Source: Candidatus Brocadia pituitae (GTDB lineage: Bacteria > Planctomycetota > Brocadiia > Brocadiales > Brocadiaceae). From it: a stretch of DNA of 64,000 bases. The notes beneath the pieces were generated by a model. The model did not search any database, was not told where the DNA came from, and saw only the letters and a program-made list of their open reading frames with translations. Location of the stretch: contig AP021856.1 in assembly GCA_017347445.1 (NCBI GenBank), forward strand, positions 3,170,613 to 3,234,612, written 5' to 3'. Positions 45,932 to 55,782 of the stretch are shown in pieces. Made by a program: the position numbers and the translations under genes. Position 1 is the stretch's first letter. Each line of letters opens with the position of its first letter.

Positions 45932-46012
45932 GATGGCTATGGAATTACAAATTTTCACAGAGCGGATGAGGCCTGAATAACATCTCGCAAAGGTATGCAA
46001 TAAGAACAACTT

Positions 46013-46372
46013 ATGTGGAGAAGCGCGGATGCCATCGCAAACCGGCTTAATCGGATATGCTCCCAATTCCTGCCTCATTATGTGAGCGCCGATACCCTTG
46101 CCCTGAAATACCAGAGCATCCATACCTTTAGCAGAGATATGAAGAGAAACTTCCATATCCACCTCTCATCCACCGCTGGTAGCCTCTCTCTGACGTATGA
46201 TTCCTGGCTCAGGGGAACTTGCTTCTACCATGAGTCGCTCAGGAAAACCTGGAGATACCGCATCATTGCTCTTTTACGAGAAGAATTTAAAAAGGGATGC
46301 CTTAAGCTCTCTCCCTCTCTCAAGTATATTACCTCATACTTGTCTGTGTCATTCCGATTAATTTTGCGTTAG
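46013..46372 (+). pseudogene. IS91-family transposase remnant
   Basis: About 120 codons. IHTFSRDMKRNFHIHLSSTA followed by GSLSLTYDSW and YHESLRKTWRYRIIALLREE, then FKKGCLKLSPSLKYI, match the conserved HUH region of IS91-type transposases (HIHxxxTxGGLS). Glycine and His positions remain but the frame ends without the catalytic Tyr region and has no proper start, so it is a fragment. Confidence 0.65.
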
Positions 46373-47226
46373 GCGTTGTTACTTTAAATGCAAAATATTA
46401 ATATGGAGAAGAATTTGAACTTTTTCAGAGAAAAGAACGGGGTTGAATCGTTCCAGGCTGTCCGATAATCGGCGTTTGAGCAAATTCTTGTGTCATTTGG
46501 ATTGACTCAAAATGATATCATGAAAGCTTTTTGGGTAGTTCCAACTTGAAGAACAGTATTAATTCATATACGGTAACACAAGTATTACGCAGAAAACGGT
46601 ATTCAACTTGCTGGATAAAGACGATAGAGACCTAGACCTATTTCTCTACCAGGCCATCTCCTCAGGCCGGGAAGGACATTTTTTTTGGATTGAGTTACCG
46701 TTGTTAGCTTATGCAGGTGTCCTGTTTTTTTACAGACGCCCAATTTTTCAACAAGGAAGAACCGTTTAAACAACCCTTTAAAACAACCATAAGCCTCTGG
46801 CTCACAAGAGATAATAAAAATGTCACTCTGAGCCAAAGTCGAAGGGTCTCGTTAAGACCAGATTCTTCGCAGAGTTTACCCAGAGTAGTAAAAAAGATTC
46901 TTCGCTTCGCCCAGTAATGACAAAAAGCGAAGGGCTCAGAATGACCGCGGGTTATTATTTTCAGGTGAAAACAATCTTAGGTTTTATCACACTTGACCGA
47001 TACTTTTGATAAAAGGAATTTGGCTTTCCCATCGCTTTGACACATCAATTTGACATAACAAGTAATATCTTGTAAAAATAAAGTATTCATAAAAATACTT
47101 TGACGATAGTTATCCGAAGCTGCCTGTGGTTATCTGTCCGCAAATATGGACGTTTGCAGTAACCAATAAGAGAGTTTGCAGAGAAATTCATTTTGTTAAC
47201 TCTATAGATGCAGGAGGATACTAAGT
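46373..47226. other. Gap of decayed insertions and dispersed repeats
   Basis: 854 bp. It holds CTGTCCGATAAT at 46458-46469, the decayed small-gene copy at 46485-46580, and a block at about 46820-46950 resembling common intergenic repeats (GTCACTCTGAGCC, AGATTCTTCGC, AATGAC ends). No intact gene. The promoter of the next gene should lie at its right end. Confidence 0.5.
46485..46580 (+). pseudogene. Decayed copy of the hypothetical gene at 24918-25262
   Basis: FGLTQNDIMKAF is followed by frameshifted remains. The equivalent in the intact gene is FGLTQDDIIKAI. Too degraded for function. Confidence 0.5.
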
Positions 47227-48021
47227 ATGAGATATTTATTGGCAGTTGTGACCTCTGTAATTTTGTTGGATTTCTCTGGTGTAAAAGCATTTGCCGATGT
47301 TTCCTATGCAGACCTGTTTCTGGCCGGAAGAGGTTATAAACCGGTTGAAGAGACACGGTCGGAAAAGCCAACGACTCCCCGTTCTTCGTCCGGAAGCAGC
47401 ATACCTGATAATCCCCTTTACAAAGAATGGTGTACAAAGACCTTCCGTAATGGCAAACAAATCTACGAGGCATATAAGGAGATAGCCTTCGATATCGAAT
47501 ACCGATCCGAACCACCAAAAACCGATTACTGGCAAACACCGGTAGAAACAAGGCAGAGCAAGAAGGGTGATTGCGAAGATTCTGTCTTCCTGTTCTTTTC
47601 TCAGCTGTCTGAATTGGACATTGACGGGGATGTTGTATGGGGCTGGGTTGTCAATAAGAGCGATTCAATTGCCTTTGCCCATGTATGGTATCAATTATTT
47701 GATAAGCGGGGCAGGGCGTATATTGTGGAGGGTTTTTCAAAGGAGTGGAACGGGATTATTCCTGAAGAAACAATCACCGGAACGGAGAAACGCGTACCAA
47801 CCTTGATGTTAAGGCATGTCCAGATACATCGTGTGGCAGATAAAATGATTCCTCAATTTACCGAATCTTTTGAAGATGAGCAATTCGCCTGGGGTATGTA
47901 TCTTCATAATACCACGATCATTAAGAATATTTTTCAGAAACTTCAGGACATGCTTACCCGTTACCGTCTGCAGGTGAGTCAGGTATCTGCAAGCATTCAA
48001 CAATTAGCTCTTGGCAATTAG
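47227..48021 (+). CDS. Secreted transglutaminase-like cysteine protease
   Basis: 264 residues with a signal peptide of about 23 residues (cleavage near AFADV). The transglutaminase-like triad is visible: C116 in KKGDCEDSV, H152 in AHVWYQL and an acidic residue at E168 in YIVEG. The C-terminal region is helical. Such proteins hydrolyse or rearrange peptide bonds in the envelope, sometimes in peptidoglycan or biofilm adhesin processing. It has AGGAGG upstream of ATG 47227 and no operon partner. Confidence 0.83.
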   Translation: MRYLLAVVTSVILLDFSGVKAFADVSYADLFLAGRGYKPVEETRSEKPTTPRSSSGSSIPDNPLYKEWCTKTFRNGKQIYEAYKEIAFDIEYRSEPPKTDYWQTPVETRQSKKGDCEDSVFLFFSQLSELDIDGDVVWGWVVNKSDSIAFAHVWYQLFDKRGRAYIVEGFSKEWNGIIPEETITGTEKRVPTLMLRHVQIHRVADKMIPQFTESFEDEQFAWGMYLHNTTIIKNIFQKLQDMLTRYRLQVSQVSASIQQLALGN

Positions 48022-48075
48022 GAGACAGAGGTGAGAAAAAATCCGATCTCCTGATTTTACTCTTAAAAGCCATCA

Positions 48076-48825
48076 TCACCTTTGCTCCGCCCGGTCTGCA
48101 TCGGTCTTCTCGGAAGGCCAGTAATAGGCATCCGGAGTAGTGCGGACGCCAAAAATAGCCGTACCGATACGCACCATGTTTGCACCTTCTTCAATTGCGA
48201 TCTGATAATCTCCGGACATGCCCATGGAAAGGTATTTCATGTTTACCCGGTCGATATCTTCTTTGATAAGAGCGTCGTATATCTCTTTCAAGGTCTTAAA
48301 ACACTTGCGAATTTTTACCTCGTCTTTGGTAAAGAGGCCGATGGTCATGAGCCCCTGTATTTTTAGGGTGTTGTATCCGGCAATCTGCCTGACCAATGAA
48401 ATCGCCTCTTCCGGTGCAACGCCATATTTGCTCTCCTCATGCGAGGTGTTTACCTGGACCAAAATATCCAGGCAACGGCCTTCCTGCTGGAGCCGATGAT
48501 CCAACTTCTCTGCGAGAGACAATCGATCCACGGAATGGATCATATCCGCAAATTTCAACGCATCCTTGACCTTGTTGGTCTGCAGGTGTCCGATAAAGTG
48601 CCATTCCGCCTCTTCGCCTTTCAGCACTTCGTATTTTTTTAATGCCTCCTGCACCTTGTTTTCCCCGATAATATGCCCTCCAGCATGGATAGCTTCACGG
48701 ATGCGTTCCGGCGCTACCGTCTTAGTAGCCATAAGCAGGACAATATCCTCTGGTCTTTTTCCCACCCTTCTGGCAGTAGCAGCAATATTTTGTTTCACCG
48801 CTTCCAGGTTTTCTTTGATCGACAT
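48076..48825 (-). CDS. yggS: PLP homeostasis protein YggS (PROSC/PLPBP family)
   Basis: 249 residues. The pyridoxal-phosphate lysine K35 is in LMATKTV. Family motifs are GENKVQEAL, WHFIGHLQTNKV, IHSVDRLSLA and SMGMSGDYQIAIEEGANMVR. It binds PLP and maintains B6 and amino-acid balance. The tail after VRIGTAIFG is slightly longer than usual. It ends convergently to the transglutaminase-like gene. Confidence 0.95.
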   Translation of the reverse strand: MSIKENLEAVKQNIAATARRVGKRPEDIVLLMATKTVAPERIREAIHAGGHIIGENKVQEALKKYEVLKGEEAEWHFIGHLQTNKVKDALKFADMIHSVDRLSLAEKLDHRLQQEGRCLDILVQVNTSHEESKYGVAPEEAISLVRQIAGYNTLKIQGLMTIGLFTKDEVKIRKCFKTLKEIYDALIKEDIDRVNMKYLSMGMSGDYQIAIEEGANMVRIGTAIFGVRTTPDAYYWPSEKTDADRAEQR

Positions 48826-49465
48826 AAGCTCTCCTGATAAATTTATGCTTGTAACAGTTCGGTTTTTAAAATATCTTAAATAGTAATACTATTTTGTGGC
48901 CTAATGCAGTGGCATATTGCAAGATACCCCTGCACTGCTATTGATATATAATGATGAACAATATCATATCTGTCGCCAAGAATCAAAAAAGAAAGTCCAA
49001 AGACTATGTGATCCTTGAAAATGACTGAAGATACGGATAGCGGAAAATGGCTATCAGGACCAGGAAGTCATTTTTTGGTACGTGTGGAGCTCGTTCCTTA
49101 CCTGGTCTTTATAAAATCTCTGTTGCATTTGGTGCCCAAACGGTGTACCTTGAAATACATGAAATACAAAAATTTTCAATCTTCACATAATTTCCCTTGA
49201 GAAAGAGGATTCAGGGGTATTCATAGCGCAGCAAAGCCGCAACCAAAGAGAATTTAGCCACATAGCACACAAAGCCTTACACAAGGGACACAAAGAAAAA
49301 CTTACAAAAAAAGAAGTTTTTACAAGATAATACTGCAACACCCACCGGCCTCTTTTAGAGGGAAGACGAAAGGTCGGTGCTCAAGTCATTTTATGGTAGT
49401 ATCTTGCTTATAACACTGACACTACAAGTCGAAGAGGTGCTCTGCCAACCATTTTTCCAGGAAGG
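48826..49465. other. Intergenic region
   Basis: 640 bp without a gene. It contains a phrase near 49219-49245 (GCAGCAAAGCCGCAACC) resembling a sequence on the opposite strand near 52930-52955, and a poly-A-rich stretch. No riboswitch or tRNA recognised. Confidence 0.4.
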
Positions 49466-51223
49466 ATGAAAGTTATGAGAAATATACGGAGTCGTTCCCT
49501 TGCAGGCATGATACTAAAATTTAGGCCATACCTCTTTCGCTTCATCATAGTTTTATTTCTTGCCATCCTGGTGTTTGGCCGTTTTCCCTGCGGTTCGTCC
49601 CCACTTTATTCAGAAGACAGGATGTACTGCCAGGCTTCCGGTTCCGTACCTTATCTTTCCCAGTCAGAAGTTTACAATCCTCAATCCCCCGCTAATGCAC
49701 CGATTGTTGTAACCGGCTTAGCTTCAAAGATAACCTATAATTCTGCAACAATCCATGGAACAGTAAATGCGCAGGGATTATCAACGACCGTATGGCTTCA
49801 ATACCGGATTGTTGAGGGAACATCAAGAAGTAGCTTTTTAACGCAATCAGTAATTGGAACGAGTGACACAGAAATAAGTACCAGGATAATCGAGCTGCTT
49901 CCGGGCTCAACATATTATTATCGTTTTGCAGCAAAGAACGATGCTGGTACGGGATATGGAAAAGAAATGTCATTTACCACGGTCGATAACAATTCATCAA
50001 TTGCCACAGAAACAACACCTCCTATTGGCTCTGTAAGCATCAATGATGGAGACATTTGCACAAACTCTTTAACCGTTACGTTAAACCTTTCTGCTACAGA
50101 TAATACCGGGGTAACGGGTTACTATCTCTCCGCTGGCGCTGTACCGCCTTCTCGATATTCAGACGGCTGGACGTCGGTACCAGCAACCACGGATTATCGG
50201 GAGAACGTCTCTTATACCTTAGACAACGGTGACAACCGGAACACCATGCGTGTCTGGTATAAAGATGCTTCCGGAAACATATCGGATACCGCCAGCGACT
50301 CGATTGCCGTAGACATGACACCTCCCGTAATCATCATTCAGCATCCAACTGCTGATCAGGCCTATACGACTGCCAGCGAAACCATAAGTATAGCAGGAAA
50401 TGCTTCGGACAACATGCATGAGATCAGCAGCATTGTATGGACAAATAGCAGAGGGGTGAGCGATACGGAAAGAAGAACTCTCGATTGGATTATTCCCCAA
50501 GTTGATCTGGCAAGAGGGGATAATGTGATAACCGTAAAGGCCACCGATAGCATGGGTAATACGGGAATAGCAACGATAACAATAACCTTTACCACGAGCA
50601 GTAACGCTCCCGTCGTAAAAACAGGATTTGCAACGAGCCTAACCACGGAGCTGGCTACTTTGAGCGGAACGGTACATGCAATGGGATTGGCAACAACGGC
50701 GTGGTTCCAATACGGTACGAGCAGCGGGCACTACAGCAGCATGTCGCCTGTTCAGGATATGAACGAGATTGATCGCGACATACCGGTGGGCAACCGCATA
50801 AGCGGATTACAGGCAGGCACGATATATTATTACCGTCTGGTAGCACAAAATAGCGCAGGCGTCACTTCCGGAACGGAGATGACGTTTACGACATTCCCCC
50901 TGAAAGGCAAGATTTACGGGAAAGTAGTCCGCCTTGCGAAAGGAGAACCGGTAACATCGGCGAAATTACGGCTCAAGGGAACAAAGACAAGGAAAAAGGC
51001 ATTTCAGGTGGCATTCTCTGATGCACAGGGTTCTTTCACATTTCATGATTTAGAGGCAGATACCTATGATATTACCATAACAAAGACGGATTTAAAGGCT
51101 GCCATTCAAACCATAGAACTGAAAGAAGGCGAGGAAAAAAAGACTGAGATTACCTTAAAAAGCACTGAGGAAGTCAAACAAGAGGACAAGGGAACCAAAG
51201 ATGATCAACAGAAGGCAAATTGA
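49466..51223 (+). CDS. Secreted multidomain fibronectin-like protein
   Basis: 585 residues. An N-terminal hydrophobic segment at about 25-42 is a signal peptide. Two fibronectin-type-III-like units, about 78-172 and 385-480, share ATIHGTVNAQGLSTTVWLQY and LSGTVHAMGLATTAWFQYGT, and both end in YYYRLVAQNSAG-like strands. Between them are Ig-like domains (SVSINDGDICTNS and the SIAGNASDN motif). The C-terminus (about 490-570) is a carboxypeptidase-regulatory-like domain: KIYGKVVRLAKGEPV, SDAQGSFTFHDLEADTYDI. A surface or matrix protein. No partner genes; the following gap has a weak hairpin. Confidence 0.78.
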   Translation: MKVMRNIRSRSLAGMILKFRPYLFRFIIVLFLAILVFGRFPCGSSPLYSEDRMYCQASGSVPYLSQSEVYNPQSPANAPIVVTGLASKITYNSATIHGTVNAQGLSTTVWLQYRIVEGTSRSSFLTQSVIGTSDTEISTRIIELLPGSTYYYRFAAKNDAGTGYGKEMSFTTVDNNSSIATETTPPIGSVSINDGDICTNSLTVTLNLSATDNTGVTGYYLSAGAVPPSRYSDGWTSVPATTDYRENVSYTLDNGDNRNTMRVWYKDASGNISDTASDSIAVDMTPPVIIIQHPTADQAYTTASETISIAGNASDNMHEISSIVWTNSRGVSDTERRTLDWIIPQVDLARGDNVITVKATDSMGNTGIATITITFTTSSNAPVVKTGFATSLTTELATLSGTVHAMGLATTAWFQYGTSSGHYSSMSPVQDMNEIDRDIPVGNRISGLQAGTIYYYRLVAQNSAGVTSGTEMTFTTFPLKGKIYGKVVRLAKGEPVTSAKLRLKGTKTRKKAFQVAFSDAQGSFTFHDLEADTYDITITKTDLKAAIQTIELKEGEEKKTEITLKSTEEVKQEDKGTKDDQQKAN

Positions 51224-51366
51224 CCGTTACAAACGGTAAAACTTTTGTTTTCATCGAGAACGATTGAACCAACAAAGCGGTAGAAGAGGTTACGTTTAAC
51301 ATGTCCGGAAAATTTTTTTTTGAATTGTAACACCAAGCCATGTTAAAATGGAATGTGAAGTAAAGT

Positions 51367-52017
51367 GTGAACAATATGATTACTCAGTTACTTGGAAAAT
51401 GCCTCTTGCTGGGCTGTTTAACGTTGCCAAGCGTACTCATGGTGAAAGAAGCAAAGATTCTACCGGTGACTTCTCCTCAAGACAAGGAGCTTGTGACGCT
51501 TGGTGGCGGCTGCTTCTGGTGTATTGAGGCGTTCTTCGATGAACTGGAAGGCGTGGAAGATGCAGAATCTGGTTATTCAGGCGGCAGGGTTGAGAATCCA
51601 ACCTATCAGCAGGTATGCACAGGGACTACCGGGCATGCGGAGGTGGTACAAATCACTTTCGATCCCAAAGTCATCTCTTTCAGGGAGATCTTAGAGGTCT
51701 TTTTCACGATGCACGACCCCACGACCCTGAACCGCCAGGGGGCGGATGTAGGCGTGCAATATCGCTCGGTTATCTTCTACCGGAACGAGGAACAAAAGTC
51801 GGCAGTAGAACAGGTTATCCGGAAAGTTCAGGAGGCACAGGTGTGGGAGTCTCCGATCGTGACTGAAATAGCACCATTTACGGCATTCTATAAAGCAGAA
51901 GATTATCATCAGGAATATTATAAGTTGAATGCCGGACAGGGGTATTGCCGTGTCGTGATTGCGCCAAAAATGGAGAAACTCCGGGAACATTTCCGGAAAA
52001 AGCTCAAAAAAAATTGA
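51367..52017 (+). CDS. msrA: Peptide-methionine (S)-S-oxide reductase MsrA, exported
   Basis: 216 residues. Catalytic Cys in GGGCFWCIEAFFDELEGV; other motifs SGYSGG, VGVQYRSVIFY and AEDYHQEYY. It repairs methionine sulfoxide with thioredoxin-type reductants. The N-terminal 25 residues are hydrophobic (LLGKCLLLGCLTLPSVLMV), so it is probably an envelope enzyme. The start is taken as GTG 51367, with ATG three codons later as alternative. The catalytic residue is cysteine, not selenocysteine. Confidence 0.93.
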   Translation: MNNMITQLLGKCLLLGCLTLPSVLMVKEAKILPVTSPQDKELVTLGGGCFWCIEAFFDELEGVEDAESGYSGGRVENPTYQQVCTGTTGHAEVVQITFDPKVISFREILEVFFTMHDPTTLNRQGADVGVQYRSVIFYRNEEQKSAVEQVIRKVQEAQVWESPIVTEIAPFTAFYKAEDYHQEYYKLNAGQGYCRVVIAPKMEKLREHFRKKLKKN

Positions 52018-52182
52018 CCGGAGAGATACACCTTCGGCGTACAAGCATCAGGGTGAAATTTCCCGCAGGGACGGTAGCCTCACAAGAGCATCTTCTACCA
52101 TCTGGATGTGCCGGCATCACTAGGGCTACCGAATGGCATCGTCTTCCCGGATCGTTTTGAATTCAATAGAAAGGCAGGGATT

Positions 52183-52572
52183 ATGAAACCCCTTGATCCA
52201 ATATCTCATGTTATGACTGCCAATGTAAAGACCGTTCAGATAAGCCAAAAGATGAGCGAGGTACTCAGGATAGTCGCAGAAAGTCAAATCCATCATATAC
52301 CGGTGGCAGATGGCCAAAGGCTTGCCGGCATTATCAGTACGACCGATATTATCCGGTTGAACATCACCGTATCCAATGCTGACGAATGGACAATTGAACG
52401 GGTTATGAAAAAGAATCTCGTTACCATAGAGTTACATGACTCCGTACGCAAAGCTGCACAACTTCTCAGTGACGGAATATTCCATTCCCTTCCGGTAATT
52501 AACAAGGATCGTCACCTTGTAGGAATTATTACGAGTACCGATTTGATCAGATATTTGGCAAAATTGTGTTAA
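52183..52572 (+). CDS. CBS-domain pair protein
   Basis: 129 residues from ATG 52183 (AAGGCAGG upstream); the longer frame to 52108 is not used. Two CBS domains: MTANVKTVQISQKMSEVLRI with HHIPVADGQRLAGIISTTDI, then MKKNLVTIELHDSVRKAAQL with HSLPVINKDRHLVGIITSTD. Such stand-alone pairs sense adenine nucleotides or bind DNA/RNA. No partner gene. Short gap to msrA, same strand, possibly co-transcribed. Confidence 0.9.
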   Translation: MKPLDPISHVMTANVKTVQISQKMSEVLRIVAESQIHHIPVADGQRLAGIISTTDIIRLNITVSNADEWTIERVMKKNLVTIELHDSVRKAAQLLSDGIFHSLPVINKDRHLVGIITSTDLIRYLAKLC

Positions 52573-53013
52573 CCCGTTAATCTGGATGTCAGCCGTGGAA
52601 CACCTGTTTCGAATAACAATCCTTGCTGCACGTGTTTCAAAAAAATCATATTCCAAATCTTCCTCACCAATGAAGCATAGAGATTAAGAAACGTTTTTAA
52701 GCCATCAAATAAAATTGCCACCAACCTCCACTCTTCATTTCCTGTTTGGGAATACCATTGCAGAGAAACTGAGTTTCTCGGTCTTGACGCTCCCAAACTG
52801 ATACTTCACGATGTTCAGCACAAGGTTTGGGAGCGAGCAGTTGAAAGATATTTTTTTCAAAAAACCAAATTGATATGAAAAACGAGGACTTTTTTTGCGC
52901 CCTTCGGTACTTCGCGATTATTTTCTTTTAGTTGCGGCTTTGCAGCGTTACGTAATTGGTTGTCTTCAGAGAGAAACTCTGGTAGTATCCAACCCAGAAC
53001 TACATGTGACCTT
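52573..53013. other. Intergenic region with inverted repeats
   Basis: 441 bp without a gene. GCTCCCAAAC (52789-52798) pairs with GTTTGGGAGC (52825-52834), and GAGAAAC / GTTTCTC lies at 52763-52779. A terminal-repeat-like mini-element or IS scar is possible. Confidence 0.4.
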
Positions 53014-53259
53014 TCAGTGCGTATTATGTCTTAACATATTGAAAAGCTCGTCCTTTAAAGCAAGCCTGCGTTTTTTAAGGTCTTCCAGGGTTGTATCTGA
53101 GGCGGGTTCAATATCATTTTCAACCCGGTAAACCTCCTTGTCGAGTGTATGATAATCATCAAAAAGCCTTTTAAAGTGACTATTGGCTATCTTAAGATTA
53201 TGAATCTTTTCACGATATTCCGGGAATTCATGAACCAGGTCGTGATGTTCATGTTGCAT
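53014..53259 (-). CDS. YdcH/DUF465-family small protein
   Basis: 81 residues from ATG 53259, chosen because GGAGAGATACT precedes it. The pattern is FPEYREKIHNLKIANSHFKR, LFDDYHTLDKEVYR and LEDLKKRRLALKDELFNML, the YdcH helical-hairpin family. Small, His-rich at the start. Function unknown in general; often near stress genes. Confidence 0.85.
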   Translation of the reverse strand: MQHEHHDLVHEFPEYREKIHNLKIANSHFKRLFDDYHTLDKEVYRVENDIEPASDTTLEDLKKRRLALKDELFNMLRHNTH

Positions 53260-53455
53260 AGTATCTCTCCATTTTTTGGTTTCCAAAGGCCATTCAGGGT
53301 AAAACAGTATTGCCGCAGTAAAGCAGAAAAGAAAGTATTATACAAAAATCCTGCGATTCTTCCATACTATTTCCCTTCAAAATCCATCCGCATCAGGGTT
53401 TGTATTCCTCCCTGAATGCGCCGGTTGCACGATTATGGCGGAAATAACAGGGGTA

Positions 53456-54367
53456 TTATAATAAGGACTCAATCTGTAAAGATGGGAGGCATTGTGCACG
53501 AACCAGGAAAAAGGGATTGACCAGGGTATTCTTATTGTACGTTAATGGTCCTTTGGTGTGTATATCTACAACTGCCCCTTGTGCCTGTTCGACGATTGCC
53601 TGTCCTGCTGCCGTATCCCACTCCATCGTTGGGCCAAATCTTGGATAGATGTCCGCCTTGCCTTCTGCCACGAGACAAAATTTCAGGGAACTTCCCGCAG
53701 AAATGAACTCGATCTCTCCGCACGTCTCCTTTATTTTAGCTACGAAATCCGACAATTCTTGTGTTGCATGTGAACGACTGCCAACGATGGTAAGCGAAGG
53801 ATGTTTCCTCATGGCACCCGGGTTGTCATATGAACCAGATTCCCTGGCATGAATGGCTGACGGCAGTTTCTGTGATACATCAAGGAGCTTTTTTATGGAG
53901 AGGTCATTCGTTACATACTTACTATTCACGAGCTTATACGCACCGAAGTTTACAGCAGCAAAATAGAAGCAATCCTGGACGGGTATATAGATACATCCGA
54001 GGACGGGTCTGTCTTTTTGGATGAGTGCAATGTTTACCGTGAACTCCCCGTTCCTTTTGATAAACTCCTTTGTCCCGTCAAGGGGGTCAACGAGCCAGAA
54101 ATATTCCCATTTCTTTCGTTCGTCATAAGGAATATCTTTTCCCTCCTCGCTGAGTATGGGAAATAGTGGAGTATTTGTGGCCATCGGCTGTTTGAGTTCA
54201 CTGACGATGATCTCGTGTGAGCGTTTATCTGCCAGGGTTAGGGGAGATGCGTCCTCTTTATGCTCAACGGCAAAGTCTGAGTTATAGACCTCAAGGATGA
54301 CTTCACCGGCGCGTTTGGCAGCACAAAGGGCGATGATGAGTGGTTTGGTATATTGATGAATATTCAC
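53456..54367 (-). CDS. cysQ: 3'(2'),5'-bisphosphate nucleotidase CysQ
   Basis: 303 residues of the inositol-monophosphatase superfamily. Motifs: PLTLADKRSHEIIV, EEGKDIPYDERK, WLVDPLDGTKEFIKRNGEFT, and the C-terminal signature DIYPRFGPTMEWDTAAGQAI. It removes the 3' phosphate from PAP produced in sulfate assimilation, and can act on other bisphosphates. No sulfate genes adjacent. Start ATG 54367. Confidence 0.93.
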   Translation of the reverse strand: MNIHQYTKPLIIALCAAKRAGEVILEVYNSDFAVEHKEDASPLTLADKRSHEIIVSELKQPMATNTPLFPILSEEGKDIPYDERKKWEYFWLVDPLDGTKEFIKRNGEFTVNIALIQKDRPVLGCIYIPVQDCFYFAAVNFGAYKLVNSKYVTNDLSIKKLLDVSQKLPSAIHARESGSYDNPGAMRKHPSLTIVGSRSHATQELSDFVAKIKETCGEIEFISAGSSLKFCLVAEGKADIYPRFGPTMEWDTAAGQAIVEQAQGAVVDIHTKGPLTYNKNTLVNPFFLVRAQCLPSLQIESLL

Positions 54368-54414
54368 GTTTATTTCCTCTTTAGTTAGCCAGAGAAAGAG
54401 ATGACGGATCCTTT

Positions 54415-54870
54415 TTACTTGAAATCCTGACCGGGTTTTCCTACGACGGTTATGCCTACTTTTGCAATTCCACTTTCTATTAAATCCAAATCCAGACCGG
54501 CTTTATACGAAACATTCACAATCCTATCCATTGTACGTTGAAAGCGGTCTGTAACCGTCACTTCAACCCTTCTCTTGTTCCCCAGGTTGGTAATCAATAT
54601 CTTTGTTCCAAACGGCAGCGAAGGATGTGCGGCGGTCATTTTATTCCTATCGTAACGAACACCACTTGCAGTCATTTTACCATCATAGTCATTTGCAATA
54701 AATGCGGCAATTCCGGTTTCATCATAAGGGCGGGATTGCTTGTCACCAGTGTCTTTTGTTTCAGTTTTTTCAATGCCAGCTTTTCTGTCGTTCGTATTTC
54801 CACAGCCGGTTATGCACAGAATGCCAATGATTAGGACAAAAGCCCTTCCTCTTATGAAGCATGGACACAT
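54415..54870 (-). CDS. RlpA-like double-psi barrel lipoprotein
   Basis: 151 residues. The lipoprotein signal is LIIGILCITGCGN. The barrel has GKMTASGVRYDRN, then AAHPSLPFGTKILI, RRVEVTVTDRF and a C-terminal VSYKAGLDLDLIESGIAKV. These are the RlpA motifs; the catalytic Asp is present in TDRF. It probably acts at the cell wall or septum, though full RlpA carries an SPOR domain absent here. It lies 48 bp from cysQ, same strand, possibly one transcript. Confidence 0.85.
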   Translation of the reverse strand: MCPCFIRGRAFVLIIGILCITGCGNTNDRKAGIEKTETKDTGDKQSRPYDETGIAAFIANDYDGKMTASGVRYDRNKMTAAHPSLPFGTKILITNLGNKRRVEVTVTDRFQRTMDRIVNVSYKAGLDLDLIESGIAKVGITVVGKPGQDFK

Positions 54871-55182
54871 GATTCCTCCATGTATAGTTTTAGCGCAAAC
54901 ACACCCATTACTTCAACCCTTTCCCGTATAGGGAGATGGTAATTTTCTCCTTACGGGCATATGCGTTAACTCAAGAATTTAACCCAATGTAAAGCAATTA
55001 AATTCTTTGTTTTTGCAGCTTTGTGTCTTTGTGCGAATACTTTTCTTATTCAAAAAATATTTTTGCTGAAAATGTCAAAATATCTTTCATTGATTTTATA
55101 CAGGCTAAAGCCTATGGCTACCGGCCGCTCCTGCTGAAATTCCCGAACATAATCCTCGTAAACGACGCTCCCTGTTCAATGG
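54871..55182. other. Intergenic region
   Basis: 312 bp between the RlpA-like and NUDIX genes. No gene, palindrome or riboswitch recognised. Confidence 0.35.
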
Positions 55183-55752
55183 TTACCCTTTCCATACATC
55201 AAACACTTTCGTAAGCGCCAGGAGCGCCAGTGAATGACGAAAACTACCACCCTGAATTTCATATCGTACCTCATCAAGCGTCAGCGTGGCAACGACGATG
55301 TCTTCACCCTCGTCTGGGGTCATCTCTCCTGTTTGAACAGCACCCTTTGCATGCCAGGAATGACACACGTTATTCAAAATTGCAGGATTAGGCTCGACGG
55401 CGCCAAGATAAACCCAGTTATCGCAGGTAAACCCAGTTTCTTCTTTCAATTCACGGATTGCCGCTGTCTTGGAATCCTCACCATGGTCAACCATGCCACC
55501 GGGTATTTCAGTGGTTATTTTTTCGGTACCAAAGCGGTATTGCCGGACAACCACGATTTTATTGTCTGGGGTCGTGGCAACAATGTTCACCCAGTCATTT
55601 GCTTCGAGCACCAGCCGTTTCATTTCTTTTTGACTTTTGGGATGTTTTAACCAATCAAAACGTGCCTGCAGAATTTCAAGGTGGGGTCCTTTCTCGACAC
55701 GATGCCGTTGCCACACGGCTGGTTTTTTATGGTTATTCTGTTTCTTGTTCAT
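55183..55752 (-). CDS. NUDIX hydrolase, ADP-ribose pyrophosphatase type
   Basis: 189 residues. The complete Nudix box is G-M-V-D-H-G-E followed by RELKEETGF at about residues 79-102 with both catalytic glutamates. VVVRQYRFGTEKITTEIPGG upstream matches the ADP-ribose pyrophosphatase/NudF subgroup. It hydrolyses nucleoside diphosphate derivatives. It lies 30 bp before the nitroreductase gene on the same strand. Confidence 0.9.
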   Translation of the reverse strand: MNKKQNNHKKPAVWQRHRVEKGPHLEILQARFDWLKHPKSQKEMKRLVLEANDWVNIVATTPDNKIVVVRQYRFGTEKITTEIPGGMVDHGEDSKTAAIRELKEETGFTCDNWVYLGAVEPNPAILNNVCHSWHAKGAVQTGEMTPDEGEDIVVATLTLDEVRYEIQGGSFRHSLALLALTKVFDVWKG

Positions 55753-55782
55753 GAATGTGGCCCGTTCATTCCCTCTTGAAAC